Shown: positions 35,750-49,600, counted from the stretch's first letter. The stretch is DNA of 64,000 nt from Nelumbo lutea (GCA_022828595.1 JAKGHH010000005.1:25618193-25682192); one strand, 5' to 3'. The notes: generated by a model from the sequence alone, not told the origin. Program-made: numbers and translations.

Positions 35750-37517
35750 ATGGGAGGGAAATCAACCAATTTCTAAGGGAGGGCCTCACATTCCCTCTTA
35801 CAATTTGTAGATGATTGCTTAATCTTAGCCAAAGCCTCATTCCTAGCTTGCTCAAAGATTAAAGAGATTCTTAATAAATTCGCTATGGCCTCAGGTCAGT
35901 TGATTAGTTTTTCCAAATTTGCTATCAGATTCTCCAAGAAGGTTTCAAAGAATTTTGGTGAAGGTGCTAAGGATCCCCATCGAAGCAAAAGCAAATATTT
36001 ACATAGGTGCTCCTATTATTGAAGGGAGAGTCACAAAAGCTACTTTCAATAATTTGAAAGAGAGAATAGCGAGTAAATTATCAAATTGGAAGAAAAATAC
36101 CCTTTCTTTGGCGGGCATGGTGACCTTACTAAATTCTATATCGAATATGATCTCTCAGTTCATTATGAGTTCTTTTAAAGTTCCCAATAATGTTATAGAA
36201 GAAATCAATAAAAAGAGTAGGGCCTTTATTTGGGGAAAAGAAAATTGATGAGAAAAAGCTTAAGGATTTGTGCCCCCAAGAGTTGGGGCGGTCTAGGAAT
36301 CAAAAATTTGAAGTGGGTAAATGAAGCAAATTTAGCCAAATTAGGGTGAAAATTCTGAATCAAAAAGAATAACCTTGGGTTTGGGTTAGAGTGATAAGTA
36401 ATAAATATTTTTTTTTTTTAAAAAAAAGATGATTTCCGGAATGCCAAAGAGAAACAAGGCATCTCTTGGGTTGGGACTGGCGTGGTATCCTTCAAGCGAG
36501 ATACCTCATTAAAAGAGGTATGGGATGGATTGTTGGGAATGGAACAACTATCGATTCGGAACCGCTCAGTGAGTTGGCTCCGAATGCTGGAGCGAGTAAA
36601 GAAGAGCTTCGGGTTGTTGATGTCATTGATTTTGATAAAAAGGTGTGGAGGGAGGAGAATATCCATTACTCCTTTGTTCCAAAATCATGCTGGCATAAGA
36701 TAACAACTTTAGTAATTCCACTGGATAAGAGCATCCATTCCAATGTTGCTTGCAATTTGTGTGGGGAGGAGGAGGCTGTGATCATATTTTCAAGACTTGT
36801 CCTATAGCTAACCAAGTGTAACTTATGGATGGGTTAGGAATTAACAAAGATCAATCAAGAGAGAAAAACACTTGTATTCTTTGGTTCTTGTGGAAGAATA
36901 GAAATGATAAATTTTTAAAAATCTTAATGCAATCCTGCTACTATCATTGAGCACGCTCTTCATCTGTTTATAGATAATCAAAACAACCCCATTTTGGAAG
37001 GGGTTATATCATGCTATAAGTCTTGTAAGTCCATTGTTTGCAAGTGTCCTACGGGAGAGATGATCAAAATTAATATTCATTTTGATGCATCGAGAAAGAG
37101 TGATGGCTCTTGTTCCATTACGTGTGTTGTGAGAAATTCTTCTGGAAGTGTTCTAGAAGTTAAAGCTTATTTTATTGGAGATACTTCCATTTATGTTGCA
37201 GAAGCTTAGGCAGCCTAGGAAGCCCACAATTTAGCTTTGAACTATAAGGACTCTCCCATCATCATTGAAGGAGACTCATTGTTGGTGACCTCATGCCTTG
37301 GAGACTGAAGACAATTCTGAAGGAATTCAGGAAGACTAGAGAGCATCTTAGAAGTGTAGTGGACTATCATCATATTTTTCAAAGAAATGAATCAAGCTGC
37401 TGATTGATTGCTAAGGAGGCATTTTCCCATTCAAATGTAATTTCCCTCTATGGAGCAAGCCTTCCTGGGGGTTGAGCTACCGTCTCGTGTAGCTCCTCCT
37501 ATTTCTACCTAAAAAAA
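35750..37517 (+). mobile_element. plant L1-type LINE, 5'-truncated and decayed
   Basis: The 3' half of a non-LTR element. A reverse-transcriptase remnant with FVDDCLILAKAS (the F-x-D-D catalytic box) lies near 35803. The RT C-terminal part (KANIYIGAPIIEGRVTKATF, LSNWKKNTLSLAGMVTLLNS) is at 35919-36248, a zf-RVT-like region (SCWHKI...CNLCGEEE) at about 36690-36780, and an RNase H-like part (INIHFDASRKSDGS) at about 37063. The tail ends GTAGCTCCTCC plus a short A-run at 37511-37517. Frames change repeatedly, so it is inactive. No target-site duplication could be identified. Confidence 0.8.
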
Positions 37518-38617
37518 GTCATTTTTGTCATGTAAGTTAGGTCTCAGTCATATTGTTACCAAAATACAAAGAATTGTTAGAAGATTCAATGGTTCCACAG
37601 AATGCAAATGGAAATATCCAGCAGGTGACAAAACTTTTGACCCGCAAACAGGAAGAGTTGCTACAAGCATGCTTTCGAAATTGGACTGGACCGGAAAAAA
37701 CCAGGAACCGGTCAGGTGATCGATTCCATTTCCCCCAAAACTGTTGATTTTGGTCAGCGAACCACTGAACCGGGCAATTAACCGTTCAAATAGTTGACTT
37801 TTTTTTTTTTTGAATTTTTTTAGTTTTTTGTCAGAATGGGCCAAGCACTCAGTTCGAATGGTCGGACCATTCAACCTGGTAACAGACCCCTGACGGATTC
37901 GGTCACCAGGTCGGTTTTAAAAACCATCGCTACAAGTCTAATGTGCGTGGACTGCAACAACCAGGAGGAATGTGTTTTCAGAACCTGTGTTCCTTATTAA
38001 TGAAGTAGTTCTCTTTTCTCTGACAAAAAAAAAAAAGAAAAAGAAAAACCTTGAGGCATCAAAAACACACTTAAAGTTCAAATTGAGCGAAATCCCACTC
38101 AGGTATCAGCTCTTCTGCATAACTAATTCATCAAGGTATACAGGCAAGGGACAAGTCAAATGTAAATCAGAGACTGTGTTTCGGACATAAGCCACATTGG
38201 GATTTATACCCATATAAAGTAAAACCGTGAATCCATCATCTTTTGGCACGTTGGCTATTAATTGGCAACTTCAGATACCAAATTAGGTTGACAGACATCA
38301 GGTACAGCAACTGTTTGATAAATTCGTGATCATATTATGGTTCTAGCGGGAGGCTAAAAAATAAAAAGTACTTTGAGAACAGAGAACCACATCCTGCAAC
38401 AATAGTTCAGAAAGCCTTGCAGATTATGGAAAGTCTAATAATTTAACTATACAATCTCCTGGTGCACAGCAATACCAAAGCAATAATCAAGTGTCCGTAC
38501 AGTGTTATTTTTAAATAAATTAATGTACAATCTCTTGTGTTCAAAAATGTTATTTGAGAAAGCTTTGTTATACCTTTGCAGATTTTGTACAATCCAGCCA
38601 TAGATAAACAGGTCCAA
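37518..38617. other. intergenic, no gene recognised
   Basis: Contains short homopolymer tracts (T-run near 37801, A-run near 38025). No gene or clear repeat boundary seen. Confidence 0.5.
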
Positions 38618-39101
38618 CTAAGATACACTAGAAGATTTGCACAAAAACTGATCCTTCCAATTTCAACTTATACAATGAAAAGAACAAAAAAACCGTCAAA
38701 TACTTCAAGAAAAATAATATGTACATCCACATATAAAATCAGGCACAAACCCTTTTAGCTCGGGGTGCCAGAGATGATCAAGATCAAGTTCCACTTGTGG
38801 CAATCACCAAACGCCGGCCACACAGCACTTGCCTGCAATACTTCATCTACATGTTCAATCACTACGATGTTGTGGGATGTTTGATACAACAATGACCATC
38901 ATATATATAGAGAGATCTGAAATCATCCATGTGGACATACATGGACATCCCATATCCAGAAACTTCCAACAAACAAGGGTACAGACCTGAATAGCGATAA
39001 AAAATCTACCACCATATGAAAGTCATAGCACAACATTTTTCTTCTCTGTACGAGTGAAGAGAAGGGTAAAATATTTTAATACTGTCCTGTCCCTTCAAAG
39101 C

Positions 39102-42100
39102 TCAATCCTTCATGCTGAGCTTTATGTTTTGAACTTTAACCGAAAGTTGTAGTTTCTGCTCTTCAATGTCTTTCAAAACTGTCAGTAGATTTGCTCGATA
39201 GACTTCACATTTCCGATTTGCACGGTCAAGCTCACGAGATAGTTCCATGATTTTATTGTCTTTCTCATCCTGTAAAGGAAAATAATATGGTATAAAAAGC
39301 AAGTCACCATAGAAAAACATATTGTCTCATACAAGGAAATGATTAGATGCCTCTTTCTTTCTTCTGATCAATGAAATGATAAAGCATCGCCATCATGAAG
39401 TATTTTATCACTCAACCATTATATAATCTTTATTATAAATTGTCCCTTCATGACACTGTAAGCCACGTGAGCCTTATCCAAACTAGAGGTCCAAGTAGGG
39501 AGGGCTGGGCAGGGTTTAAGCTCAGCCAAGCCCAACCATAAGAACTGGCCCTAAAGGACCAAGCCTGAACTGAGCCTCAGGTCAAGCGCAAACTGTCTAA
39601 CCCTGGCCCGGCATGCAGTGAAATTTGATGTAGTTGGGTTGGGCTCAGGTTGGTCAATCAGTCCACACTAAAAATTAATATAAACGCATGTGTATATTTG
39701 TGCATGTATGCATATATGTATGGTTTTCCAAAAAAAGCATGCATATATGCATGTATGCATGCAAGTATGTGTCTATATATGCATCTATACATACGTATAT
39801 AGAATATAGTTGGCCTGGGCTCCTGCCAGGTTCAGGTTACCCAAGGGTTAGGACTGAGAACGCACAAAAAATAGAAACTGAACTTTTGGGCCCAGGCCCA
39901 GCCCAAGGACAGAAAATCCAAGCCCAGTCCATGTAAAATTGTAGGCTGGGTTGGCTCGGGTTGGGCCCACCAAGTTGCACCCCCAGTCCAAACACATGGA
40001 CTTGCAATGGCCACGGATTCAACCATTATATAATTTAAGATGGTTTGAATTGAAGGAGCATGTTCTGTCAAAAGTTACCTTGAAGAAATACCTTATACCA
40101 TCTGTTAAATGTGAAGGAAGACCAAGCAAATTTAGACAATATGATCATGAACACAACGAATTTTTGATAGCATGAGTAGTTCATAAATTTGGCATTATCT
40201 TACATAATAACTGCAACATAATTTCCATCATTCAGCCAAGCATACAAGATCTCAATTTAATATTTTATATATGAATCAACAATCTCAAAAATCCAAGAAG
40301 ACCTACAGACAGCAAAAATCCAGTAGAAATACTATATGCTCCCAGAAGAAAGAAAAAGAAAATAACTTAGAACTAACAAATTTAATTATTATGAGAAGGA
40401 AGTTCGGTCACCATAATGTGATTTTAATAATAAATGGAGGAAAATAAAATTATATAACTAATTATATCAGAGAATGGAATCATAATTGAACTGGTAATAT
40501 AACAGTACAAAACTCCAACATTCTCACAATAAAACGTTCATCAGAAATAAATTTGGTGGTAAGAAGATAGTGTAGATCCTTGCTGGATGTAAGGTATTGG
40601 CTTCACTGGATCAGTCTATGAGAAGGATCTTTACATATCAATCAGTCAGTGGATATCATCACTGGATATCATGATTACATTTTTCTTTTGATGAAAAGTA
40701 ACAATTTCATTAAAAGCAAAGGATAGGGTACATGAGTGTGTACAACTGCAACAAAGGCTGGCCAGAAGAGTTACTAGGGTAACATGCAGTCACTAAACAG
40801 GGAATCCCTGTGGATCCTGGATTTTGCTAGACCATCGGCCACAGAGTTTAGTTCCCTAGGGATCCATCTAATCCTTACACTCATCAAGCCATAATATCTC
40901 TAGCTTCATCCAGGTAGTGAATTAAACGCCAAGGCCCCCTATCCTTCTCTCCTAGCCATTTTATGGTGTTTACGGAATCCCAAATTCTTGGCAATTATGA
41001 GACCTGTTAAGGCAGCCACAATCTCAGCTTTTGTGGAGTCTGCAACCCCTATTGGGCCACTGTAAACCCACCAAATATTTCCATCTTCCTCCCAGATCAC
41101 ACCTCCAATCCCAGCTTTGCCTGGGTTGCCTACAGCACTTCCATTGAAGTTAATCTTATTCCCATTTCCTCCACCCTAGAGAAATCTTAACAGCAGGTGG
41201 ATTCCAAGGAGAGGAATGCAAAATGTCCACCAGATTCCATTGTAGGTCTGAAAGAATAACCCCTTTTAAGATCTCAGAGCCTGTCATCCAGAGCTTGCAT
41301 AAAAAGGTTATGTAGGAAATGAGATCTTCAATGATTCTTTTCTAGTTTTCAAAAACCCTTCTGTTTCTTCCTTCCAACACTGCCGTAGCACTGCATGGGT
41401 TAGTGTGCAGCAATAGGCTTTCCCTCTTTGACCCAAACCCATACCCTGCCATTGCCCAAGAAAATCCAAGACATGTTCAGGAGCAGCCCAACTGTAGCCG
41501 GTTATATGCAGAAAGTGGTTCCAGATTTTCCTTCGTCACTGAGGCACAAGATACAGACATGAGGGGGAGATACATAATCTACCCCTGTTCTTCTTCTAGA
41601 GAATATCGCAAGTGTTTATTCTCCCAAGGCAAGCCTCCCACACAAAGAAGGAAACTCTCAAAGGAACAAGTTTGCTCCAAATCTTTCTTACTTGGAAACA
41701 AGATGTTTTGTTCACCTGAAACAAGAGCCTTGAAGAAAGACTTGGTTGAGAACTTTCTGGCTAGGTGAAGGATCCAAATACGGCTGTCTAAGAAGGAGAA
41801 GTAAACTTCTTGGAGGGAGTGGAGGAGATTAGTGACTTCAGTCATCTCCACATCCCTTAGGGATCGTCTAAGACTAAGGTTCCAACTAATCCCAGAGGAA
41901 GAAGGATAAGAGCAAGAGGCAACGGTAGCTTCATTAGCTTGTGTGAGGCAAAACAATCGGGGATAGGATTCAGTCAAGGTTTGATTCCCCCACCAGAGGT
42001 CAGTCCAAAGCTTAATTTTGTTTCCATCCCCCACCGGTATCTAATAAAAGAGATAAAATTAGTGTAGGAAGCAGAGATAGCTTTCCAAGGGCTTGCCACA

Positions 42101-45100
42101 TTCTCCTGGGTCAAGTGGACTTTGCTATCCCAGCTGTTGGCATTTAACCCATATTTGCTTCTGATTACAGCTGTCCAAAGTGTGTTTGACTCAAGAGGGA
42201 ACTGCCACAACCATTTGCCAAGAAGAGCTAGGTTTCTTCCCTTAATGTGTCCAAGATCCAGCCCACCTTCCTCCTTTGGTTTGCAAACCTTCTCCCAGCT
42301 TAGAAGAGAAGATGACATATTTTTTCTCCACCACCATCCCACAGAAAGTCTCATCGGAGATTTTCAATCTGGTCTTTTACCTTCAAGGGGATAAGAAACA
42401 CTGAAAGGTAGTAAATAGGCAGGTTTGCTTCCAAGTAGCTAGTTTCTTTTTCTCTATCACTAGATCCCAAAAGTGGGGGTTTCTTGGATTCCCTCCTAGA
42501 GGCATCCCCAAGTAGTATAGGCAGATTCTCCACTTTGCACACCAAGACTTCCTGAAAACTAATCGACTGCTCTCTACCATCTTTATTCCCGCCAAGATGC
42601 TTTTGGAGAAGTTAACATGGAGCACAGATACCATCTCAAAACACTGAAACACCCTCTTCATATGAGTAAGATTCTCTAGACCAGATTCCAGAAAAACAAT
42701 TATATAATCAGCAAATTGTAGATGTGAGATTTGTAATGTTTCTCTTCATACTTAAAACCCTCTTATCATGTTCATGGTCCTTGCCTTCTCAAGAAAGTGA
42801 CTAAGGACATCCACAACCAAGATAAAGAGAAAAGGGGAGAGAGGACACTCCTGTCTTAAACCTCTACTGGCTCCGAAATAACCTTTGGGTTCTCCATTTA
42901 TCAACACCAAAAACCAAGCCGTACTAATACACCCTTTTATCCAATGCAGCCATCTATTGCCAAAACATTTTAGTTTCAAAATGCTCAACAAACAATCCCA
43001 ATCAACTTTATCAAAAGCCTTTTCAAGATCAAATTTGATCAGAACCGCCAGCTGACCTTTCATTTTCCTGTCTCTGACACACTCATTAGCCACTAGGATA
43101 TCATGATTACATCATTCACTATATAAAAGGAGACACCTAAAAATCTTCTACTCCAAGGAAAGTTTGGTGGCTTTATCTATTCCTCAGGCAGCTTTTGCTT
43201 CCACAGCAAGGGTGGAAATCAATAAGGCCAAAAAACTAAGATCACATACATACATTTTAGATCAGTGGAGCATATTTAACTAAATACATTTTAGATAAAC
43301 AAGTTAAAAAGCAAATGCTAATGTTGGAGAAGTGTCATCTTGGAGGTCACGAATCACAACAGAGCAAAACATGAAAACCCCAAAGCCTGTGTATTTGCAA
43401 CAAAGGCCACTGTCTACATTTTGTCCTTTTATGATATAAGGGCTTTGTGATTGGCAAGGCCCATCAGATGGAAATACACAATAGGATCATAACTGAGACA
43501 GTGTAGGATATTTTCTTTTTAGAAACATGTTGCACTTCTATTTTGGAAATCCATCTCAGGGATAAAAAGAATGTATATCACCCAAATTAGGAAGTGTTAG
43601 TAAATTCTTAATGATGATATTGATGATAGTAGTAGTAGGATCATGTAGGATTTTAAAGGTTCCTTAAATTTAGGAAAAATAACATGCTTAGCATATCTTA
43701 CCAATCATATTTAGCTTAAAGAAGAAAAAGACCCACATTTTCTTATTAAAAGAATTTGTCCATATTTAAGTTTTCCTAAACCATCAGCTGTATTAGTGTA
43801 ACCATGTTATTTGCCTACCAACAGGGAAATGTGAAATATGAATATCTAAAACAAATGTGTGTGTGTGGAGAGAGAGAGAGAGTGCAAAAGGCTGCAAAGA
43901 AAAAAGAGAACTGACCATAGTCTGAGGTTGACCCAAACCCCATTGATTAACCCCAGTGGCATAACTTGCCTGACTTCCATCAGTAACACTATCCACCTGG
44001 TTTGTTCCATTGACCATAAGAATCCTCCCACCATTCTTTTTTGCAAGAGCAACCTTTTTAGCAGCCTCTTGTAGAGCACCTAATGCCACATGGTAAATAT
44101 CTATAGTTTTTGCTCCTTCATCTACATACTTAAGGGCCTCATGACGCAAATTATTGTATCGAACAGTAAGAGACTCACAACAACTGTTCAACAGATCACT
44201 GGCACGTTCTTCTAATACAACACCACTCTTGGCATTTCTTGTCCACCGTTTCAAAACATAATGAGATGGAAGAGTAAGAACATTTGTGACCCTAAAGACT
44301 GTCAATACATGCCTACAAAGAAGGCCTGAGAACTCAAACATTTGGCAGCTACACGTGGCCTTCATCTCAAGCACATTGAACCTAACAATGTAAGCCTTAT
44401 GGTCTTCTCCAAACTTCGCTACTCGGTATATGTTACCTGTTCCTTCATCCTCCATCTTGGTAGCCATGAAAGTAAGAGTCTCAACTAACTCCTCTTGAAA
44501 CTTCATAAATAATTTTCTCGTGTAAACTTCTGCTGCTTGTTTCTCCATAGGTGAGGGAGTCTTGAGAATAGGGGCAGTGTTCATTGTATCATAATCAGCT
44601 TTGACTTCTTTCTCATACCGACTCTCAAGTGCCTTTTCGTGCTGCTTAACCAACAGCTGTAGGGTGGTTGAAGCGTTTATATACCCATCAAAATACGAAT
44701 TCATGCTATCACTTCGTTGGGTTATAGACATTTCAGCGAAGAATGTGTCACGCAAGTATACTGGGACCCACTGCCGCCGAGCATTATATATAGCCTGAAG
44801 CCATTCATTCTCTCTGAGATCATATTTATCAATAAGGGACAACCAACAAGACTCAAACTCCTCAATTGACTCAGTCAGGTTTACGCATTTGTGGAACTCT
44901 GCTTCAAAATTTGGATGTTCAAGATACACATGAGACAACTTCTCCTGACCTTCTTTAAATATATGCCACTTGCAGAAACGATGACGAGTACTTGGAAACA
45001 CTTGCGTGATGGCTGACCGTATCACTCTATCATGATCTGTTGTGATTGAGACTGGAGGGTGACCTGACATTGCTGTAAGCCATGTCTTGAACAGCCAAAC

Positions 45101-46075
45101 GAATGATGTTTCAGATTCATTTATAAGAAGGGCACAGCCAAACAAAACAGGCTGTCCATGATGGTTTACACCAGTGAATGGAGCAAATGGCAAACGGTAC
45201 CGATTTGACCTGTAAGTTGTGTCAAAGGTAACTGTGTCTCCAAAATAAGTATAATTCATCCTAGCCTTGGGATCAGCCCAGAAGATATTGCTCATACACT
45301 GATCCTCATCACCCTGTACGGCATAAAAGAATGATGGGTTCTGGGCGTGCATGTGCTTCAAATAGTCTATAAGAATCTGGGTGTCTCCACCAAGTGTCCT
45401 CTGGCGACTACTTCTCATATAATTCCTACAGTCTCGCTCTGTGAATCCAACGTTGCTAATACCCCCATATTCTTTTATCAACACAGACATGATTCCACTC
45501 GGGCCAATCCCAGCCCCCTGCAAGGTATCGATCAAGGACTTAGCAGAGCCAGAGACATGCCTATGGGACCGAAGGCAGTGGACTTTATCCAGCGGGACCA
45601 GCTCATGATTATGCTCCTTTTCGAACCCAGATACAACCCATTTCCCAGACTCTTGTATTTTCACTACCAACATAGCCTTGCAACCTACCCTGGTGATAGC
45701 TCGGGGGCGTTTGACCTTGCCATCACTGCCCGGCTTCTCTTTCTCAACCCGAAATCCTTCCTTAGCACATACGAAGGATCTCTGTATGATGGCTCCGTCC
45801 CGCCTTGAGCGACGGGACATGCTGACACGGGTGCTAAATCCAACACGCCGCGCATATGAATTATAGAAAGCCTTGGCGGCCTCTTCGGATTCAAATTCCA
45901 TCCCCTCGTAAGGTTCAAGATTCGTATCACCCTCAGGAATATACAATTCCCGACCACCGGAACTGTCGACCATTTCATCGTCATCTACGGGATGTTCGAT
46001 GTCCACGGTTTCATCTCCCATGGGCATATCGAATTCAATGACCTCGTTTCCCATGTTCAACGGTTCGAACTCCAT
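39102..46075 (-). CDS. FRS5: FAR1-related sequence 5-like transcription regulator, copy B, intact frame
   Basis: Exon 46075-43916 (720 codons) and last exon 39269-39102 (55 residues plus TGA) give a 775-residue protein; the ~4.6-kb intron has GT-AG ends. Residues 67-157 form the FAR1 DNA-binding zinc finger, ending with the HNHEL histidines. Residues about 283-375 are the MULE transposase domain (FDTTYRSNRYRLPFAPFTG, then SITTDHD). C575, C577, C587 and H589 form the SWIM zinc finger. The tail (ELSRELDRANRKCEVYRANL) is a coiled coil likely used for dimerisation. The family acts in the nucleus, with FHY3/FAR1 members in light signalling; this one most resembles Arabidopsis FRS5. The long reading frame that continues past residue 720 is read-through into the intron. 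A GT donor at the 5' UTR (about 46180) suggests a leader intron. About 25 residues differ from copy A by eye. Confidence 0.9.
39484..39985. mobile_element. hAT-like non-autonomous element in FRS5 copy B intron
   Basis: Starts TAGAGGTCCAAG and ends GTTGCACCCCCA, with an interior rich in GGGCTGGGC/GCCCAAC words. Flanks ATCCAAAC (39476-39483) and GTCCAAAC (39986-39993) agree at 6-7 of 8 bases, and correspond to the flanks of the copy A element at 21546, so both descend from one insertion. Confidence 0.75.
40681..43095 (-). mobile_element. plant L1-type LINE, 5'-truncated, 17-bp target-site duplication
   Basis: GGATATCATGATTACAT is present on both sides (40664-40680 and 43096-43112), and copy A has a single version (about 22566), which serves as the empty site. 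On the minus strand the element opens inside reverse transcriptase (LIKFDLEKAFDKVDW, SRGLRQECPLSPFLF; 43093-42752). It continues through the RT C-terminus (GMPLGGNPRNPHFWD), a thumb/connection region (WWRKNMSSSLLSWEKVCKPK), a zf-RVT-like region (42034-41579) and an RNase H end (DSTKAEIVAALTGL, WIPRELNSVADGLAK; about 41050-40800). An A-rich tail lies at the left end. Several frame breaks make it inactive; 5' truncation is typical of LINE insertion. Confidence 0.92.
42752..43093 (-). pseudogene. LINE reverse transcriptase fragment
   Basis: 114 codons covering RT palm motifs: the first catalytic Asp region (FDLEKAFDKVDW) and the LRQECPLSPFLF block. It ends before the F-A-D-D box, where a stop and frame change interrupt it. 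It begins at the truncated 5' end of the element, next to the target-site copy. Confidence 0.85.
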
Positions 46076-46632
46076 GAACGATCTAGACCCAGATTTCCCT
46101 CTATAATCTCGAATAAAAAGCAGGTAGACTACTACTCATTATACGAAATTCAAATTAGAAGAACCAAGGAGAGAACTGACCGACATTGATTGCTGACAAA
46201 AAGAAAACTCGGGGATGACGTACTCCAGCTGCTCAACTGTAAAACAACATCGTAGTGGTGAGTCTCTTCGGAGTAGAGATGGAAAAAGAGTTGTGACTTC
46301 TAGGGTTTATTTTGAGAGATTGCAGATATAGAACAATTGTAAAAGAAGATTACATGGAAACCCTAAAGTATCCGCAGCTTCCTCTTATGTTCCTTTTTGT
46401 GAACTGCAGTCTGCAGGGGTTTTGGGGTTTTAGGGGGGAAGTTGCAGCAGAGGGGGGAGAGAGGAGGAGAAAGAACGGAGGGAAGGGTGGAGGGTGGGGG
46501 GAAGGGGAGATGATCCAGTAATTGCTGAAGCAGGTGGTACTGGTTCAATTCAACGAACGAAACCTAGATTGGACGGTGACAAGAAACGAGACGTATTGAA
46601 TATTGAATTTGAAACCAAGGTGGGCGACGCAG

Positions 46633-49600
46633 GAGAATAATTACAAAAGCCCTTTCCTTGGACGGGGTAGTACCCTCAACTCAAAGCCTCAAGGCCCCAA
46701 GGCCTCAAGGCAATTTGGACGAATGAATTTTTTATGGGCTCAAGTTAATGTTACTTAACATTATATATATATATATATATATTTAGGGTTTTTAAAAAAG
46801 CCTTGAGATGTTCATACAAGACGTGTTATATCACAATTTCGAATCTTCTCAATTTTTTTTTTTTTGATTTTTTTATTCTTAAAAATAGATCAGTTAGAAA
46901 TGAGAGTTATTTTTCCTAATAAAACAGATTTGATCTTGGATTCTTACCCGATAAACATGGGAGTCGGGAGATGATGCTTTCTATTCCATTTTTATTTTTA
47001 TTAGATGGGATTCAACGACGTGGGAGTTGCCATTTTTATTAGGATACTTTTCTCGAATTTTTACAATCATTCAGTGGTTGCATCTATGTATGTTATTCTC
47101 ATTTTCTTGTAAAACTTGTATGTAAATCGATTTTTTAAGGCAAAGCATTATATTTCATTCAACTATCAAACGTGTATGAATTCAGAATAATAGTGGCAGT
47201 ATCAAGCAAAAAAGCACAAGAACATACTTTGCTTTAATTTTCCTTTTACTAATCGTATTAAGTTGTTGGTTTGAAATTGTTATTTTTCTGAAAATCGGCC
47301 ATTGACGTAACACTAGTGCATTTTTTACAAGAGATGTGGTTAATCTGTCGTTGTTGTTGTAGATTAATTGCATTGGTAAAACCGTAAAAGAGATGTACCA
47401 CTCTGCTCTGAAATACCAAAATTAGCATGCTTTTCCAATCAACATGTTAGATAGCACCGAGAGGAATTTGGATTCGTTTTGATTTTTTGTAATCCCCCCA
47501 AAAAGGGAGATTATTACATACAACTATCATTGCTGTGATTCATCCACCCACCTGAAATCTGTTCCGGTCTCCAAGTTGAATGAGTCTATTTGGCGAAATT
47601 TAAGTGTTTTACACATTTCAAGGTTTTTTCCATCTCCTTTGCTGCTTCCTCCCTTATAATGTCTTCATTTTTTTCACTGTCAACCTTTAATCAATTTAAT
47701 TTTAGATGACTTGAGGTTTTTATAATTACTAATTATTTGCACTAAACCACAAATTATTGATTCAACAAAGTGAATCAATTAATTGTTTGTATGTAGTTGT
47801 AGAGAATTGACAACCAACCGCAGGGGTTAAGTTAGGTATTACATCTTTATTGTCTTCATTTTTCTCTCAAGGTTGACTTTTAATTGATTCCATTTGAGAT
47901 TTCTATAATTACTAATCACGTCTTTAATTGTTTGCACTTAGCCAATAAGTATCGATTCAAGAATTGAAGGTGAATCAACTAATTGTTGTCAGTGGGTAAG
48001 TGGGTAGATGTAGAAAATTGGGAACCATATGTAGATGCATCACATCAAAAATGTGTTTTCTTGATTGATAGAGAAAGCCAAATATTTTTAAAACTCGACC
48101 AATGTAATTTCGATCAAAGTTTTACGAAAACAATACAAATACAAATATATACATTGTAAATACATAGATTTTGCAATTTTACATACTCCTTCCAAACCGA
48201 GCCTTTATGGTTAAACATGTGGCTGACCTTGTTTTAATTAATTTATTGGTCGACATTATGGTTATAATTATCTGAAACTTGCCTTCACTCTCAACATTCC
48301 CTTAAACTTAATTACCCCAACTCATCCACACATCCTGTTATACCTACTGTTAGGTACGTCTTTCTTTCATCAGGTCAAAATTAAGTGATTTTATAGTATT
48401 CTCTGCAGCTAATTAAATGGTTGCAAGTGAGTGAGAGAGAGTCGTCAACAAAAGCTAAAAGAGTTTGGTATTGAATCTGTATCCATGGAGTGCTAGCTGA
48501 AACCAAAGAGAGTCCATTTCATGAGTTGGAATGATACGCTTTTGGGTATATAACATCGAACTTTTTGATGGGGGTGGGGCGGTGGTTGAAATGTGCATTT
48601 CTTCCTAATCATCTTCACTCACTCTTGAGTTGATCAATAGTTAAACACATTGGAGCTTTAACTTTCGCCCTAAAAATTAGTTACCTTGATTTACTGGAAT
48701 GTTTCAGTTTATGTATCTCACCTCACGTACCTAGTCCTACCACAGCATTCCTAGTTTAATAAATGTTGTCTTCCTCAATTTTGCGAGTTTGGTTAGTATA
48801 TTATCATTTCTCTGTGACATTGGATTTAAATTGACTTCACCAAATGACAACAAAGCCCATGCATCTCACACGTCCCCAACCGACTAGTGTTACATACAAT
48901 CCTTTCAACCCATCATCACTTAACGAAAAAATGTCTATTTAACTTATTGCGGAGGAGTTAGGATATGCTGACAACGATACATTGTTTGTTGTTAAAACAC
49001 CCATATTCCTGATTTATGGCTGGATGACCATGGCCAGCAATGTGCCGCGGTCAGCGGTTTCAGACTCATTGTGGAGATTTTGCACTTACACACAGGTCTC
49101 GTTCTATATCCCCAGATTAACTATAGAAATAAAAAATTACATCTACAAACTTAAATTTAAGTTAATTTTACGTAATAATTAATTATAAATACACATAATA
49201 TTTATATCTATACTACTATTAAAAGTGTGAATGAATGAGAATATGAAACTTTTGTTTGACTAAAATATCCCAATTTTTGAAGTGGGTTCTTTTCTAATTA
49301 TAAGAATAAAAATGCAATTTCAACAATCACCTTTGTATCCATTTAAATAATAAAATCACTCTCATTATCTCATCGTTTAAGTCTTGCATTTAAGTTATTA
49401 ACTCCCATTAACATTTATTTTCTTGAGTAGAATACCCCTATTTTTGAATTTAGCCCCTCTCTAATTCTGAGGTCACAAAATGTAATTTTAACTACTACAT
49501 TTTTCTTCATTCAATTTCCTCTCATTAAGTCTTATATTTAGAGTATTAATTCTCATTCTTTCATTGAATCCTATATTAATTAGCCATATTAAGGGAAAAT

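Larger units (their letters stand above)
38618..46632. repeat. segmental duplication, copy B (contains FRS5-like gene)
   Basis: Partner of 20698-26453, same orientation, with starts about 17.9 kb apart. It is longer mainly because of the LINE at 40681-43095. It has one unit where copy A has two of the 345-bp repeat. Confidence 0.9.

Noticed and set aside
43793..43915. Extension of the FRS5 copy B frame beyond residue 720
   Set aside because: A GT donor at 43915-43914 and a matching final exon at 39269 show that this is intron read-through (FSLQPFALSLSL...).
45347..45808. 153-codon plus-strand frame opposite FRS5 copy B
   Set aside because: Antisense shadow of the highly conserved FAR1/transposase coding region.
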